The notes beneath the pieces were generated by a model that ran no database searches, was not told the DNA's origin, and saw only the letters and a program-made list of their open reading frames with translations. Positions 12,690 to 23,886 of a DNA stretch of 64,000 bases are shown piece after piece; position 1 is the first letter of the stretch, and the number at the start of each line of letters is the position of its first letter. The stretch spans positions 1,798,001 through 1,862,000 of the forward strand of contig PQWQ01000005.1 in assembly GCA_002943765.1 (NCBI GenBank), written 5' to 3'. The DNA is from Psoroptes ovis. Its lineage: Eukaryota; Arthropoda; Arachnida; Sarcoptiformes; Psoroptidae. A program made the translations under genes and the position numbers.

Positions 12690-12695
12690 AAGACT
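12690..12695. repeat. Target-site duplication AAGACT, left copy
   Basis: AAGACT directly precedes the left LTR and recurs at 18777-18782, directly after the right LTR. A 4-6 bp duplication fits a BEL/Pao integrase. Confidence 0.8.
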
Positions 12696-13089
12696 TGTTG
12701 GGAAAATTTCAAAATGGTCAATTTTAACGTATAAACCACTTTCAATCAATATTGCCTTTTGATTTCTTCGGTCCAAACAAAACACAAACACATTTCGAAA
12801 AAATAGTGAACTTTATTCGTTGACGATCAAACAAGCAATGAATAAAAAAATGGTAAAAAATAACTAGCAAAAAAAGGGAAAAATGATAAGAAAAAAAATG
12901 CTTTTAAAAACACGTTTTGTCAACCCTTTGCTCAGCAATGTACACATGGTTGACCTAAACTGGTTTCGAGGACGACGATAAACAATATTGCAACTTATTG
13001 GTTTGCCCTCAAAACCACGTGGAATTTTCCAGTCTTTCTTCTTCTTAGGTTACGTCAAATGATGAAACTTTATGCTCGGTCTCATTACA
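12696..13089 (-). repeat. 3' LTR of BEL/Pao element (left copy)
   Basis: 394 bp matching the right copy throughout as far as can be seen by eye. Read on the minus strand it begins TGTAATGAGACC and ends CCCAACA. It contains AATAAA on the minus strand (12812-12817), a plausible polyadenylation signal. The first ~45 nt also encode the C-terminus of the gag-pol frame. Confidence 0.95.
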
Positions 13090-16000
13090 CTCCCGGCCCA
13101 AATAGATGAGACCGTTTACTGGTCGAATCAATATTAATTCCATTTTAATTTCGCGTGTAATTCCGTCGGATGATTTCTTGATATCAATTACTTTGGCGAT
13201 GGGCCATTCATTTCGCTTTTTCATTAATTCAGGTATTAGGATGGAGTCTCCGACTTTGATTTCGGTTATTTTCGATGGATCTTTACGTCTTAATTCATTT
13301 AAATATTGCGATTCCCATAGTCGCTTGAATCGTTCTCTTTTCTCGATCAATTGTTTTGGCCATGATTCGTTGGTGTCGTTGAATGATTCAATTATCGATG
13401 CGTTAGATTTTCTACCGTACGCGATTTCAAATGGGGTGATCCATTTATTATCGTCTAAAATTAATGGTCGATCGTTTATTGAAGCTTCTATTTGAAGGAA
13501 GACAGATCGAGCTTCTTCTATTGACTTAAATGATTTGTCGAATGTTGACAAACATCGCTTAACGATACCTATCATTCGCTCTGCGCAACCGTTTTTCCAA
13601 GGTGCGTACGGAGAGCAAAATTCCCATTGGATCGGTTCTTTTACAGATTTTTGCACTGTGACTAAGTTTTCGAACAATAACTTCAAATCTTTGGAGCATT
13701 TTTTGAAACTGGTGCCATTGTCGCTGAGAATGTACGATGGAGTGCCAACTCTAGCGAACAAATTATTTAGTGCAATTTTTGTTGACGATGCGCTTAATGA
13801 TTTAATAATCTCGATGATAACCATTCTCGATATTAAGCAGGTTGATAAAAGGCCATATATTTTAGAACCATTTTTTAGATAGATTGGACCAAAAAAGTCT
13901 AGTGCAATGTTGTTGAAAGGAGGCACATTAAAATTGGTGCGTACCTCCGGAATCGGTCCAAGTGGTTGTCTAATCGCTGGTGCCCTTAATTTGGCACAGG
14001 TTCTGCATTTGCTTATAAACTTCCTGACCAAACGATCCAGATTAACAATATGATAAATTGATTTGATGTGTGCACTCGTTGTTTTAATACCTCCGTGGAA
14101 ACACTTTTCATGATAATAAGCAATCAGTGCGTCCACCAAATTACTCGTATTCGGTATAAATACAGGTGAAAACTGAGGATCTCTGGTTCTACACCTCAAA
14201 ACGCCATCAATATTGTCCATGTTCAAAGCTGTACTATTTGGATCGAATTCGAATTGTGCAAATTGATGAATCAATTTCCATTTATCAATAGATGATATAT
14301 CTTTCTCTGTAATTTTATCGATGAAATCAAACATTTCTTGTATTGTAGATAATTTCTTGAATTCGTTGATGTGGTCAGCGTATTCGAATCTGTCAGCAGT
14401 AATGGCTGAAACTTTATAAACTTCAATGGCCTTCGTATTATCATCATTAATCGCGAATGTATCAAATTTTGGTTTAAATTTTCTTATAAATTGTTTAGTA
14501 GATACGATACGGCTGAAGAGATCGGCCGGATTGCTTTGGCCAGTAATATGACGGATTGAAATATTATGTTGATTGACAGATTTCATAATTTTAAGCAATA
14601 ATGTTGCAATACTTCTTTTTTGTGCATTTGGTGTCACTTTTAAACGGTCAATGTTTGCGTGAGAATCGGTGTAAACAACTAACGGTAACCCAAAAAGTTC
14701 TTTGATCTTAACTAATTTCTTAATAAGTTCGTGTAATGACAATAATTCTAATCGAACGATCGACAATGTTTCTTTACGTGGTGATAATTTAGATTTTCCA
14801 TAAATGAAATTGAATTGATCTTCATTCTTTTGATAAATAACATAACCGTAAGCATTCATTGAGGCGTCAGCAAAACCGTGAATTTCTCCATTTGTTGTTA
14901 TACGACGATCAACGTTTATATCGAATAATGAATCAGTGTTGAGGATATGCTTGTTGACTTTATTGGTGACATCTTCGGGCAATTCTTCATCCCAATTATA
15001 TTCAATTATATCTCGAAATTCGTTTCGTAGGAATAGTTTCCAAGGATCAAGAATTCCATATGGGTCGAATATTCTGCCAATAACGGAAAGTAAGTCTCTT
15101 TTTGTTTTAATCGTTGGCAATTCAATTCGATTGATATAGATTTTATCTTGCCTTTTGTTCCAAACAACTCCTAAAACTCTTGTCGTCTCTGTTGAATTTT
15201 CATCAAATTTATTCTGTATGTGATTACTGTTTGAATGGATCTTCTGCAGTTTGAATCCTGCGTTGTTGAAATGATCATTTGCTTTTTCAATATCATTTTT
15301 AAGAGCATTTTCATTGTCATTAGCTAGGATGATGTCATCCATGTAAATTGATGTTGACATTCGCTGCAGATTGTTGTCTGTGAGTAATTTTTTGGTCACA
15401 GCCATCAATATTGCTGGAGACGAGATTAAGCCAAATGGCAAGACTTTTAACTGGTATATTCTTATTTTATTATCTCCATCGATCCATAGGTAGCGAATGT
15501 ATTTTTGATCTTCTTGGTGTATCATAATTTGCAAAAAAGCTTTTGATAAATCTGCTATAATTGCAAATTTGCCAAATCGAAATTTCATTAAATGGTCGAA
15601 TATTTCAAGACTGCTTGAATCGCCTTTCCAAAGAGTGTCGTTTAATGATTGATGACCAAAGGATGCATTGAATACGACACGTATTGGAGTCGTTGCCGAA
15701 TCGCGATACACTGGATGGTGAGGCAGAAAGTATCCATCTCGATCCATCACTTCTATTGCTTGATCGTTGTCATAATATTGCATTAATTGTTGTTGGTAAA
15801 CTTCTTTCATATTATTCTTTTCTAAAACATTAATTAATCTTCTCAAATTCGATAAAGCTGCTTCGAAATTGTTCTTAGGTCTAATATCGCTGAGGAATGG
15901 TAATCGCGCTTCATATCTGCCACTTTCAGTCTTTTTGATGATCAAATCGTCGTTATCTGAACCAAAATCATTCGTTTCATCTAGTATGTCATTCATGTTG

Positions 16001-18039
16001 TCAATCATTATTTTGTCTAAATTATCATCATTATTCTTAATACTATATAATAACTTATTGCAATAATTTTTTGGTTTGAATCGAACGGTACCAAACATCG
16101 TTACCTTTTCAAGTCTATTCACGTCATCATTATATAATTTGTGCAAATTATCCGTACCGATAATTATTTGATTGTCGTCGTTCAATCGAGCCACTCTCAG
16201 TTCGACAATCGTTGTTACTTTGCCGTCGGTTATTTCTAAAGATGTTTTCTTATTACTGCAGGCATTGTCACCAAATGGAGTAAATGCATATGTGTTACTT
16301 GTTGGTTTGACACTATCTTGTAATATCAATTCTTCACTAATAAATGAGATATCGGATCCTTCATCAAGTAACATTTCACAATACTTATCCTTACAGGTGC
16401 CGAAAATTGTAGGTCGTGTTTCATTTTGACCTAATTTGGTTATTTTAAACACGTTGATTGATCTGTATTCTTTAGTTGATGTATTTGTATTCGGCTGTTC
16501 TAAATCTTCATCATCATAATCAATATAATCTAGTTCGTCTGTGATATTAGCTATTGATACTTTTTCACAATTGAAATTGTCATTCAAACTGATGGCCGAA
16601 ATTTTTGCAGAATTTATATCAGTATTTCGCAGATCGTTTAATAATTCTCTAGCTTTAGCCAATTCTGAATCATGATTCATATCTTGATTTCTCGTTTCAT
16701 TCGTTGTTATGGATGATACTTTGGCTGCATTGCTAAATCTGACGAAATCATGTAATTCGGTAGCATGATGCTTCTTGCAAATGTTGCACGTGAATTTTTG
16801 CTTGCAGTCTCTAGCTTGATGATTCTTTCTCAAGCATTTGAAACATAAATTCTTGTTTTTAATTGTTGATGATAGCAAGGCGTTGTCATAATTTTTTACG
16901 CAGTCAAATTGTCTGGGATGGGAACTATTACACAGGTCACAAATTTTAGTTGAGATAAATGACACTTTTGGATGCTGGATCCTTGGGCCTTTAATTTCGG
17001 TATTTCTATTAAATTTAGTCAATATATTACTGTGAATGATGTTCGCTGTTTTTTGGTACATTTTGCGTATATGATTAGCCACTTGTGAAATGTTTTCACA
17101 TTCTCCAATTATGTTGCGCATTTCTTGATAGTATAATTTCATCGCTATAGCTTCCATCAATTGAGATACGCCATTATAATTCATATTTTTCAATGTTAAA
17201 TCGATATTTTCGACTACATCTAGTAGTTTTTTCAAATTTTGCAGGTCGTTTTCGTTTCTAACATGATCTAATTTATTGATCGATGCTTTAAGTTCTAGAA
17301 TTACTTTCTCTGATCGATTATAGCTGTTGTTGAGATTGTACCAGATTTCGTATGGCGAACAGTTGTTGCCAATCCATATGTTCACTTGTCTATTAGGTTC
17401 GCCAACTGTGGATTTCTGAATCAATAGTTTCTTTTGATGATCTGGTATTGTGCTGCTGTTGATGACCATTGCTTCCATTGTGGTACGATATGATGGCCAG
17501 TTGTTGTAACTACCATTAAATTGGGGCAGATTTTGGTTGATGTTCATCAATTCAATGCTTTCAGCCAATTTTTGAAAGGCATTCATATTTCTGTCCTGGA
17601 TATTCAGGGATTGTAGTGGCATTTCTTGCTGTTGTAGCTGAATCGGTTGTTGTGGCGTTGATTGCTGTTGAGCTTCACTAGTTGGTTGTCTTTCGTTTTC
17701 TGTTCCATTTGTGAAATCGTTTGAGCTGCTATGGCGGTCGTTGTCATCGATTATATCTGTATGGCTGATGATAGTTGCTTCGATTTGATTTTCAAATTTT
17801 GTTAAATAATTGTCAATCATATTGGTATATTTTTCCATTTTCTCTGCAAATTCTGCTGGCACTTCAATTTCTTCTTCTTCGCAAGTAGCAACCAGATGCT
17901 CTATTACTTGATCGTGCAGCGTGTCTAATTCGACTCTCAATTCCAGTGCTCTGTCACGACTGAAGTTTCTTTTATTAGCCAGGGATATCTGAGTTCGACA
18001 TTGTCTTAGTTTATTTTTCAAATCTGTTGGCAATTCCAT
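13045..18039 (-). CDS. BEL/Pao gag-pol polyprotein (capsid/zinc knuckles, protease, RT, RNase H, integrase)
   Basis: 1,664 aa from ATG 18039 to TAA inside the 3' LTR, uninterrupted. Domains in order: a Gag region with the L-P-x-F-x-G-x3-N-W block typical of DUF1759 (about 175-330); Cys/His knuckles (C-D-L-C..., C-F-K-C..., C-N-I-C..., about 367-445); an aspartic protease region (DUF1758-like, about 550-640) whose active-site triplet reads D-E-G (about residue 559) instead of the usual D-S/T-G; reverse transcriptase (Peptidase_A17/RVT, about 740-960) with Y-M-D-D at about 899-902; RNase H (about 1085-1210) with the A-D-A-S and Y-T-D-S acidic motifs; integrase with an H-H-C-C-type zinc domain (about 1300-1350) and D, D, E catalytic residues in L-D-F-F-G, L-S-D-N-G and C-A-E-R-M (to about 1485); and a C-terminal DUF5641-like region. 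Gag and Pol share one frame, so no frameshift is needed. Confidence 0.95.
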   Translation of the reverse strand: MELPTDLKNKLRQCRTQISLANKRNFSRDRALELRVELDTLHDQVIEHLVATCEEEEIEVPAEFAEKMEKYTNMIDNYLTKFENQIEATIISHTDIIDDNDRHSSSNDFTNGTENERQPTSEAQQQSTPQQPIQLQQQEMPLQSLNIQDRNMNAFQKLAESIELMNINQNLPQFNGSYNNWPSYRTTMEAMVINSSTIPDHQKKLLIQKSTVGEPNRQVNIWIGNNCSPYEIWYNLNNSYNRSEKVILELKASINKLDHVRNENDLQNLKKLLDVVENIDLTLKNMNYNGVSQLMEAIAMKLYYQEMRNIIGECENISQVANHIRKMYQKTANIIHSNILTKFNRNTEIKGPRIQHPKVSFISTKICDLCNSSHPRQFDCVKNYDNALLSSTIKNKNLCFKCLRKNHQARDCKQKFTCNICKKHHATELHDFVRFSNAAKVSSITTNETRNQDMNHDSELAKARELLNDLRNTDINSAKISAISLNDNFNCEKVSIANITDELDYIDYDDEDLEQPNTNTSTKEYRSINVFKITKLGQNETRPTIFGTCKDKYCEMLLDEGSDISFISEELILQDSVKPTSNTYAFTPFGDNACSNKKTSLEITDGKVTTIVELRVARLNDDNQIIIGTDNLHKLYNDDVNRLEKVTMFGTVRFKPKNYCNKLLYSIKNNDDNLDKIMIDNMNDILDETNDFGSDNDDLIIKKTESGRYEARLPFLSDIRPKNNFEAALSNLRRLINVLEKNNMKEVYQQQLMQYYDNDQAIEVMDRDGYFLPHHPVYRDSATTPIRVVFNASFGHQSLNDTLWKGDSSSLEIFDHLMKFRFGKFAIIADLSKAFLQIMIHQEDQKYIRYLWIDGDNKIRIYQLKVLPFGLISSPAILMAVTKKLLTDNNLQRMSTSIYMDDIILANDNENALKNDIEKANDHFNNAGFKLQKIHSNSNHIQNKFDENSTETTRVLGVVWNKRQDKIYINRIELPTIKTKRDLLSVIGRIFDPYGILDPWKLFLRNEFRDIIEYNWDEELPEDVTNKVNKHILNTDSLFDINVDRRITTNGEIHGFADASMNAYGYVIYQKNEDQFNFIYGKSKLSPRKETLSIVRLELLSLHELIKKLVKIKELFGLPLVVYTDSHANIDRLKVTPNAQKRSIATLLLKIMKSVNQHNISIRHITGQSNPADLFSRIVSTKQFIRKFKPKFDTFAINDDNTKAIEVYKVSAITADRFEYADHINEFKKLSTIQEMFDFIDKITEKDISSIDKWKLIHQFAQFEFDPNSTALNMDNIDGVLRCRTRDPQFSPVFIPNTSNLVDALIAYYHEKCFHGGIKTTSAHIKSIYHIVNLDRLVRKFISKCRTCAKLRAPAIRQPLGPIPEVRTNFNVPPFNNIALDFFGPIYLKNGSKIYGLLSTCLISRMVIIEIIKSLSASSTKIALNNLFARVGTPSYILSDNGTSFKKCSKDLKLLFENLVTVQKSVKEPIQWEFCSPYAPWKNGCAERMIGIVKRCLSTFDKSFKSIEEARSVFLQIEASINDRPLILDDNKWITPFEIAYGRKSNASIIESFNDTNESWPKQLIEKRERFKRLWESQYLNELRRKDPSKITEIKVGDSILIPELMKKRNEWPIAKVIDIKKSSDGITREIKMELILIRPVNGLIYLGRECNETEHKVSSFDVT

Positions 18040-18382
18040 TGTTATTGAACGATTGCTGATTTTTTCTATTATTTTCTAAACTTTACTTTATTCAATCGAA
18101 TCAATAATTTAATTTTTTACCAATATTCTTAATCTTAACTTTGACGATGCGAATAATCTCAATATTTAATACTTGATGCCAATAAAAGCTTGATACCAAA
18201 TTCTTTCTTGATCAAAGCACTATTTCTTTAAAATTTTATCTCGCTGCCGATAATTTTTTCTTAATCGTCGATACGTACCAGTTTACTTTAATCTAATAAC
18301 TTTTTTCGAACTTCTGCCAACCGATGCGGACCTTTTACCGTGGACAAATTAATCGTTGATTAATTAAATCAATTTTAATGTG

Positions 18383-18776
18383 TGTTGGGAAAATTTCAAA
18401 ATGGTCAATTTTAACGTATAAACCACTTTCAATCAATATTGCCTTTTGATTTCTTCGGTCCAAACAAAACACAAACACATTTCGAAAAAATAGTGAACTT
18501 TATTCGTTGACGATCAAACAAGCAATGAATAAAAAAATGGTAAAAAATAACTAGCAAAAAAAGGGAAAAATGATAAGAAAAAAAATGCTTTTAAAAACAC
18601 GTTTTGTCAACCCTTTGCTCAGCAATGTACACATGGTTGACCTAAACTGGTTTCGAGGACGACGATAAACAATATTGCAACTTATTGGTTTGCCCTCAAA
18701 ACCACGTGGAATTTTCCAGTCTTTCTTCTTCTTAGGTTACGTCAAATGATGAAACTTTATGCTCGGTCTCATTACA
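18383..18776 (-). repeat. 5' LTR of BEL/Pao element (right copy)
   Basis: 394 bp, same length and sequence as 12696..13089 on visual comparison. It would act as promoter for the minus-strand transcript. The leader 18040-18382 lies between it and the gag ATG. Confidence 0.95.
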
Positions 18777-18782
18777 AAGACT
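18777..18782. repeat. Target-site duplication AAGACT, right copy
   Basis: Matches the six bases left of the element; see 12690-12695. Confidence 0.8.
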
Positions 18783-20655
18783 TGTGACAATTTCAAACGT
18801 AGAGATTCATTCCGAAGACTTTTGAAAATTTTTTCTTAAAATTTCTGTACGAATCACTGAAAAATTTGAAAATTTGCATTGAAAAATCCATTGAAATTCA
18901 TGATGAAAACACAATGATGATGAATGATGATTATGTATGATAATAATGTAACAGAAAAATATTGTGTCAAATTGTTATTTAATTCATCATTTCCATATGT
19001 ATTTATTATTTTTCAAATAGAAAACAAAAATTATTGAATTACATAATCGTTTTTGAAAACATATTTCTATATTTATTTTATTCATACCATTACAAATATC
19101 ATATTGAAAATGAACAATCAATAACGATATTTTCATTGTCGACAATCATCATCATTATTATTATTTTTTTGATGATATTTTTGATTGAATGATATTATTG
19201 TTCATGCTATAAAAGATTAGTACATTTAGTATTGTTGATTGAATGAAATTGATGTTTTTTTTTGAGAATATTTAGGATATTTTTGATGAAGATATCGTTT
19301 AATATATATATCTTCAAATATTTTAAATAAATCTCCTAATATATTAAATATATAGCCTTGAATATCATTCCAATCATTCATATTTCGAGTAATTTGAAAA
19401 ATGAAAAATATTTAAATTTTTCGATGTTTTCGCAGTAATAATAATTGTTTTCAAAAATAGAAAATGATCAATTTGTTATGTCATTTGTTTTGTTTTGTCA
19501 TTTGTCTATTTTTGAATGTTTTGTTCCAAACAAAATGGAACATTTTCAATGAAACAAATAAATAATAATAACAATTTGAAACAAATTACAATGATGATTT
19601 GATGGACAAACAGGGGAAATAAATGAATGTGTATGTAAATGAATTGTAAATTTCAATTGTTTTTTTTTTCCAAATATTCGTTTCAATTATTTGTTTGTAT
19701 TTTTCATTATTTATTCAATATGACCATGCAAAACAAATGTTGAAACAATATCATTAACAAGAGACGAAGAAAGAAAAAGATTTACTCATCAATCGATTAT
19801 GGCAACATTTGAACATGATGATGATTAGTTAATTTTCGATCATCATTTTTGAATTTAAATTTTCTTTGTATATTTGCATATATATTGGTATATTTGTGGC
19901 CATTTGATAATGTTGATGAAATTTGATTTATGCTTGATCAATCTATCCGATCAAATCCATTGATCCATTGATTATTTGATTCATTCATTCGATTGATTCT
20001 TTTTTTCAATGCTAATTGATGTGTTTCATTGATAATTCATCATATGTCTTTCAACGTGCTATGTTATCGAAGAGATTTCTAGAAATTTCATAAGAAAAAA
20101 AATCATTGACAAAAATACGAATAAATTACATAATCAAATAATTTGTTCATCATAATTGAATGAATGAAATCGGAAAAATTCCAATTGAATTTCGCATCAT
20201 GAAACATTTGCAAATCATGGCCATCAATGAATGTAGCATTCATTCATATTTTAATATTTTAAATAAATATGTGACTCGATGCCTACAAATGAATAAATAA
20301 ATATGATGCTAAATGATGAAATGATGCTTGCAAATCATTCAAATTAATGATTATTGAATGAATTATAATAATTTTCTAATATTTCTTCAAATAAACAAGT
20401 TGATTGGCTACAAATAATTGTAATAATATTAACATTAATAATACAATTTTCAATGTTAATTTGTAAACGAATTGAACAAATTATTGTTTCAAGTATTGTT
20501 TCATTAATAAATCTATTCATAAATTTGAATTTCTTGCTGAGAAATTCATTTTGGATCTTTGGATTATCCGCTTTGTTTTGATTCAAATTCAAAATGAAAA
20601 TTTCATTATCAAACACCGTTATTCAAGTTTAATACCACAACAACAATCACCGTTT

Positions 20656-20678
20656 ACACACACACACACACACACACA
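20656..20678. repeat. (AC)n microsatellite
   Basis: Uninterrupted AC dinucleotide run seen directly in the sequence. Confidence 0.9.
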
Positions 20679-22422
20679 TCAAGTATTTGAATCAATCCAT
20701 GTGAATGAATGAATAAATGAATGAATGAAATGTGAAAAAAAATGAACCGTGAATATATTTGATTGACACGAAATAAACATCAGCGTATAAATAACTAAAT
20801 ATACGTATCAAATGTATACACGCACATTTATCTCTTATATATGCGTGTATCGAATAGATCATTTGCACGTGTTTTTTTTTTATTCCTCGTAGACATAAAT
20901 ACATGTTAATCATGAATAAATTTATTATTATTACTATACCATTATTACATTGAATAATGTTTATTATATCATTTATCGACTCTATTTTTTTTCTGAAGAA
21001 ATTATTTGAAAACAAAAAAACAAAAAATACATGGTCAAGATCATGAAAAGTCGAAGGGGAAAAATCAAAACAATAATAATAATAATAATTGTAATAATGA
21101 ACTTATTGAAGACCATTTTCATTTCATTCATTGGCAAAATTGGCAAAAGATATCGAAATGAATTACAATATTGAAAATCTTTACAGTGAATATGATATGA
21201 ATTGCAATAATATTTTCGTGTTTATGATTGAAATATATTCGTGTTAATAATTTTTGTTCATTTTTTCAAAATTTTCCATTTTCAAAATTCAAATCAATTG
21301 ACCAATCAATGTTCATCATCATCATCATCATCATCATTTGCACGAAATTGGAAAAAATAATAAGTAATTATTTCGATTGATGCTCTTTGAATTTGAAGAA
21401 ATCTTTGGATTTCAAGAAATCTCAAGATTTGAAATTGAAAATCTCTTCATTTGAAGCATTTTGGAACCTCGAAACTACGAAACTCTGAGTCTTAGAAGCT
21501 CTAAGGCTTTGAAGCTTTGGAGCTTCGTTAGTTCGTAACTTTGAATTATCATCAACAGCAACAGCAACAGTGTCGATGATGAAGAAATGAAAAACATTGA
21601 ACTACTTTCATCATTATATATGTGTTTGCCAATCAATAGCCATAATAATAATAATGATTATGATTACGATGATGATAATCGTAATCGTAATCAAACGAAA
21701 ATAAGATCGTAATCATTAAACGCAAAATGTATTTCGCTTCTTTGCTGTATTAGTTCTATATTAGTTTTTGAATAATCTTAATAAATACATTGAACTGTAT
21801 AAATGCCATATATTCAAACATATTCATACTCATATATGATAATGTTATAATATTGTTTTATTGATTATTACTGTTTATCGACATTTTGATCCAATTTTCG
21901 ATGAAATTTTGAAATTTTCAATTCAAAATTTTAAATTTCATGAATTTTTTCAAATTTTGAGCTTCAAATCGTCCGATAAAACGATACAATAAAGGTGTAC
22001 TTATTGTATACATTACAAGTGGATTCATAGATTGATATCGGTGTCAATCGATTTATATTCGTTTACCGTTATCAAATGAGTGAATATTTATTGAAATTGT
22101 CATTAATTCATGTCCATTTCATTTCTGTTTTTTTAAATTTTATTTCGCAGATAATTTACGTGTTATTTATTCATTTATTTATTCAAAGCTTAAGAAATAA
22201 ATATTTGAAATTAATTAATTTAATATTTTTCCAAAATTTATTCATTTTTTATTTTATTTCTCAAATTTGACCATCTCTCTCTCTATCTCTTAATTTCAAC
22301 TTCAAATTCAAAATGATGATAATCAACATTTAAATATGATATGAATATATGAAAGCGTTCATGAACATCATATGAACACATACATCTCTGTGTATATCTG
22401 TGCATCTCTGTTTATGTAAAGT

Positions 22423-22501
22423 TGTCCGAAAAGTTCTTGACGATTTTCAGTGAATTTCTCATAGGTTTTGCCGCTAATTCAAAGCTGGAACTTTTCGGAC
22501 A
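22423..22501. mobile_element. Candidate mini inverted-repeat element (79 bp, 14-bp perfect TIRs)
   Basis: TGTCCGAAAAGTTC at 22423-22436 is the exact reverse complement of GAACTTTTCGGACA at 22488-22501, with 51 bp between. A perfect 14-bp GC-containing inverted repeat at this spacing looks like a MITE or an internally deleted Tc1/mariner-type transposon end pair. There is no transposase, and no clear TA target duplication borders it. It could also be an RNA hairpin. Confidence 0.4.
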
Positions 22502-23886
22502 GTCCAAAGATTCTTTCACGTAGACACACAGGTACAAAAGCGAAATGAGTAATATCAAATGCAAATAAACACACATAAGCAAAAACATTTGACACATAGA
22601 TTCAAGCGAACATAGATTCACATTTACGTGAAGCACGCGTTTTTGTGCGTGTTTTTCATTTTTATATTTTATTTTCATTTTCCATGGAAAAAAATATTAA
22701 ATTTCTGTTTTTTTTCTTCTTCTTGTTCTTCGAACTTATAAAAATTATTCAACAACCACTTGTTGATACTTGTTCGTATATTTTCGTATTTTTGCATTCG
22801 TATTTAGCCAATTTCAAATGAAACAAATTTCATTTGAAATTTTATTTTATTTTTTTTTTGATAATTTCTTCTTCTTCTTCTTCTTCATCATCATCAAATA
22901 CAACAAAAACTATGACCATCAACATTATTTGAAATGGATTAATGTTTGAATGTTTGCATTCAAGTATTACCATTGATTATTTCATAAATTCAAATACAAA
23001 CATTCAAGCACAAATATTTCAAATCTCTTCATTTATTTTTTGATTTTTGAAAAAAATTTTCATTTTTTGAATGTTGTTTTCAATTTGAAATGAAATTGAA
23101 ATTATTAAACTCTTGTAAATGAAAATTTATCATCATACGACCGCCACAATTTAAAACAAAAAAAAAAAAAAAACAGAAATTGAATCAATTTTCGTAATAT
23201 TTTTCAATTTGATTCAATTTGATCAGAGTTGAATTGCAAAATATTTGAAATTTTTTTTTTATATTTCACATATTTTAGAAAAAATTGACAAATAACTTGT
23301 CATATTTAACATTAAACAACAGCAGTAACCGCCACGACAACAACAACAACGATAGTATTAATGATAATATCTGTGCATATCGAAAAAATATGTGTAGCAT
23401 CATTTCAAAGATGTCCATCATTAACAAAATTTCATGATTGAAAATACATTTTTTGTGTTTTTAAAAATTGTCATCGAAAATCTTCAAATTGAAATCTGTA
23501 AAAATTGTCAGATATCAACGGGTTGAATTCATTTTTGTGCAGTCCGTCCAGTGATCAATGTCCACAGTGTACAGTTCGCCGTGTCCAGGCTACAGTGTCT
23601 CCAGTGGCCAGTTAACGGTGTAGTCATTTACCATCAACGATCTGATTTGCTTCGAGGCTTTTGTTTTGTTTTTTTAAAAAATTTTTGAAATTTCCTCAAC
23701 TTAATAATCCGTTATGTACTGAAATGTTCAAATGTGTCCATTCATCAATTTCGGCAGTGTGAAATGATTTAATTTTTTATTCAATTTATCTTTCGAAGAA
23801 ATACGCGTTATTTTTCAAAACATTCAATAATTTCCAATTTTCAATTTTCAACTCAACAAATAAATAAACAAACAAAATCAACAACA

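Larger units (their letters stand above)
8968..12695. other. Intergenic AT-rich DNA between protease homologue and retrotransposon
   Basis: No gene is supportable here. A 70-codon ATG frame at 10838-11050 (+) has no recognisable domain. There are ATG/ATC microsatellites (10033-10053), three copies of an 8-mer GCTGGCCA at 9836-9895, and an (AC)n tract at 12572-12591. Confidence 0.55.
12696..18776 (-). mobile_element. Complete BEL/Pao LTR retrotransposon, minus strand
   Basis: The 6,081-bp element is bounded by two direct 394-bp LTRs, each 5'-TG...CA-3'. I could find no difference between them by eye. It is flanked by the 6-bp direct repeat AAGACT (12690-12695 and 18777-18782), consistent with a target-site duplication. 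The internal region holds one long gag-pol frame (13045..18039) with RT, RNase H and integrase in BEL/Pao order. A purine-rich tract suited to plus-strand priming (GGGCCGGGAG on the minus strand, 13090-13099) lies directly before the 3' LTR. No TGG-type primer-binding site adjoins the 5' LTR; the nearest candidate on the minus strand is TGGCAGAAGTTCG at about 18307-18319, some 64 nt away, and is doubtful. The intact frame and matching LTRs point to recent insertion. Confidence 0.95.
18783..23886. other. Long AT-rich non-coding stretch
   Basis: About 5.1 kb without a supportable gene. It holds an (AC)n tract at 20656, a small inverted-repeat element at 22423, homopolymer runs, and a block of imperfect GAAGCTTTGG-like repeats at about 21470-21540. 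At about 23540-23660 base composition becomes less AT-rich (CCAGTG/TCCAG-rich), which may be the 5' UTR or promoter of the gene at 23887. That last point is inference. Confidence 0.5.

Noticed and set aside
13106..16429. Plus-strand frames inside the retrotransposon
   Set aside because: Antisense shadows of the gag-pol frame with no domain signal.
18307..18319. TGGCAGAAGTTCG as the tRNA primer-binding site of the retrotransposon
   Set aside because: It begins with TGG and has a tRNA-like GTTCG, but lies about 64 nt from the LTR, too far for a usual primer site. Kept only as a note.
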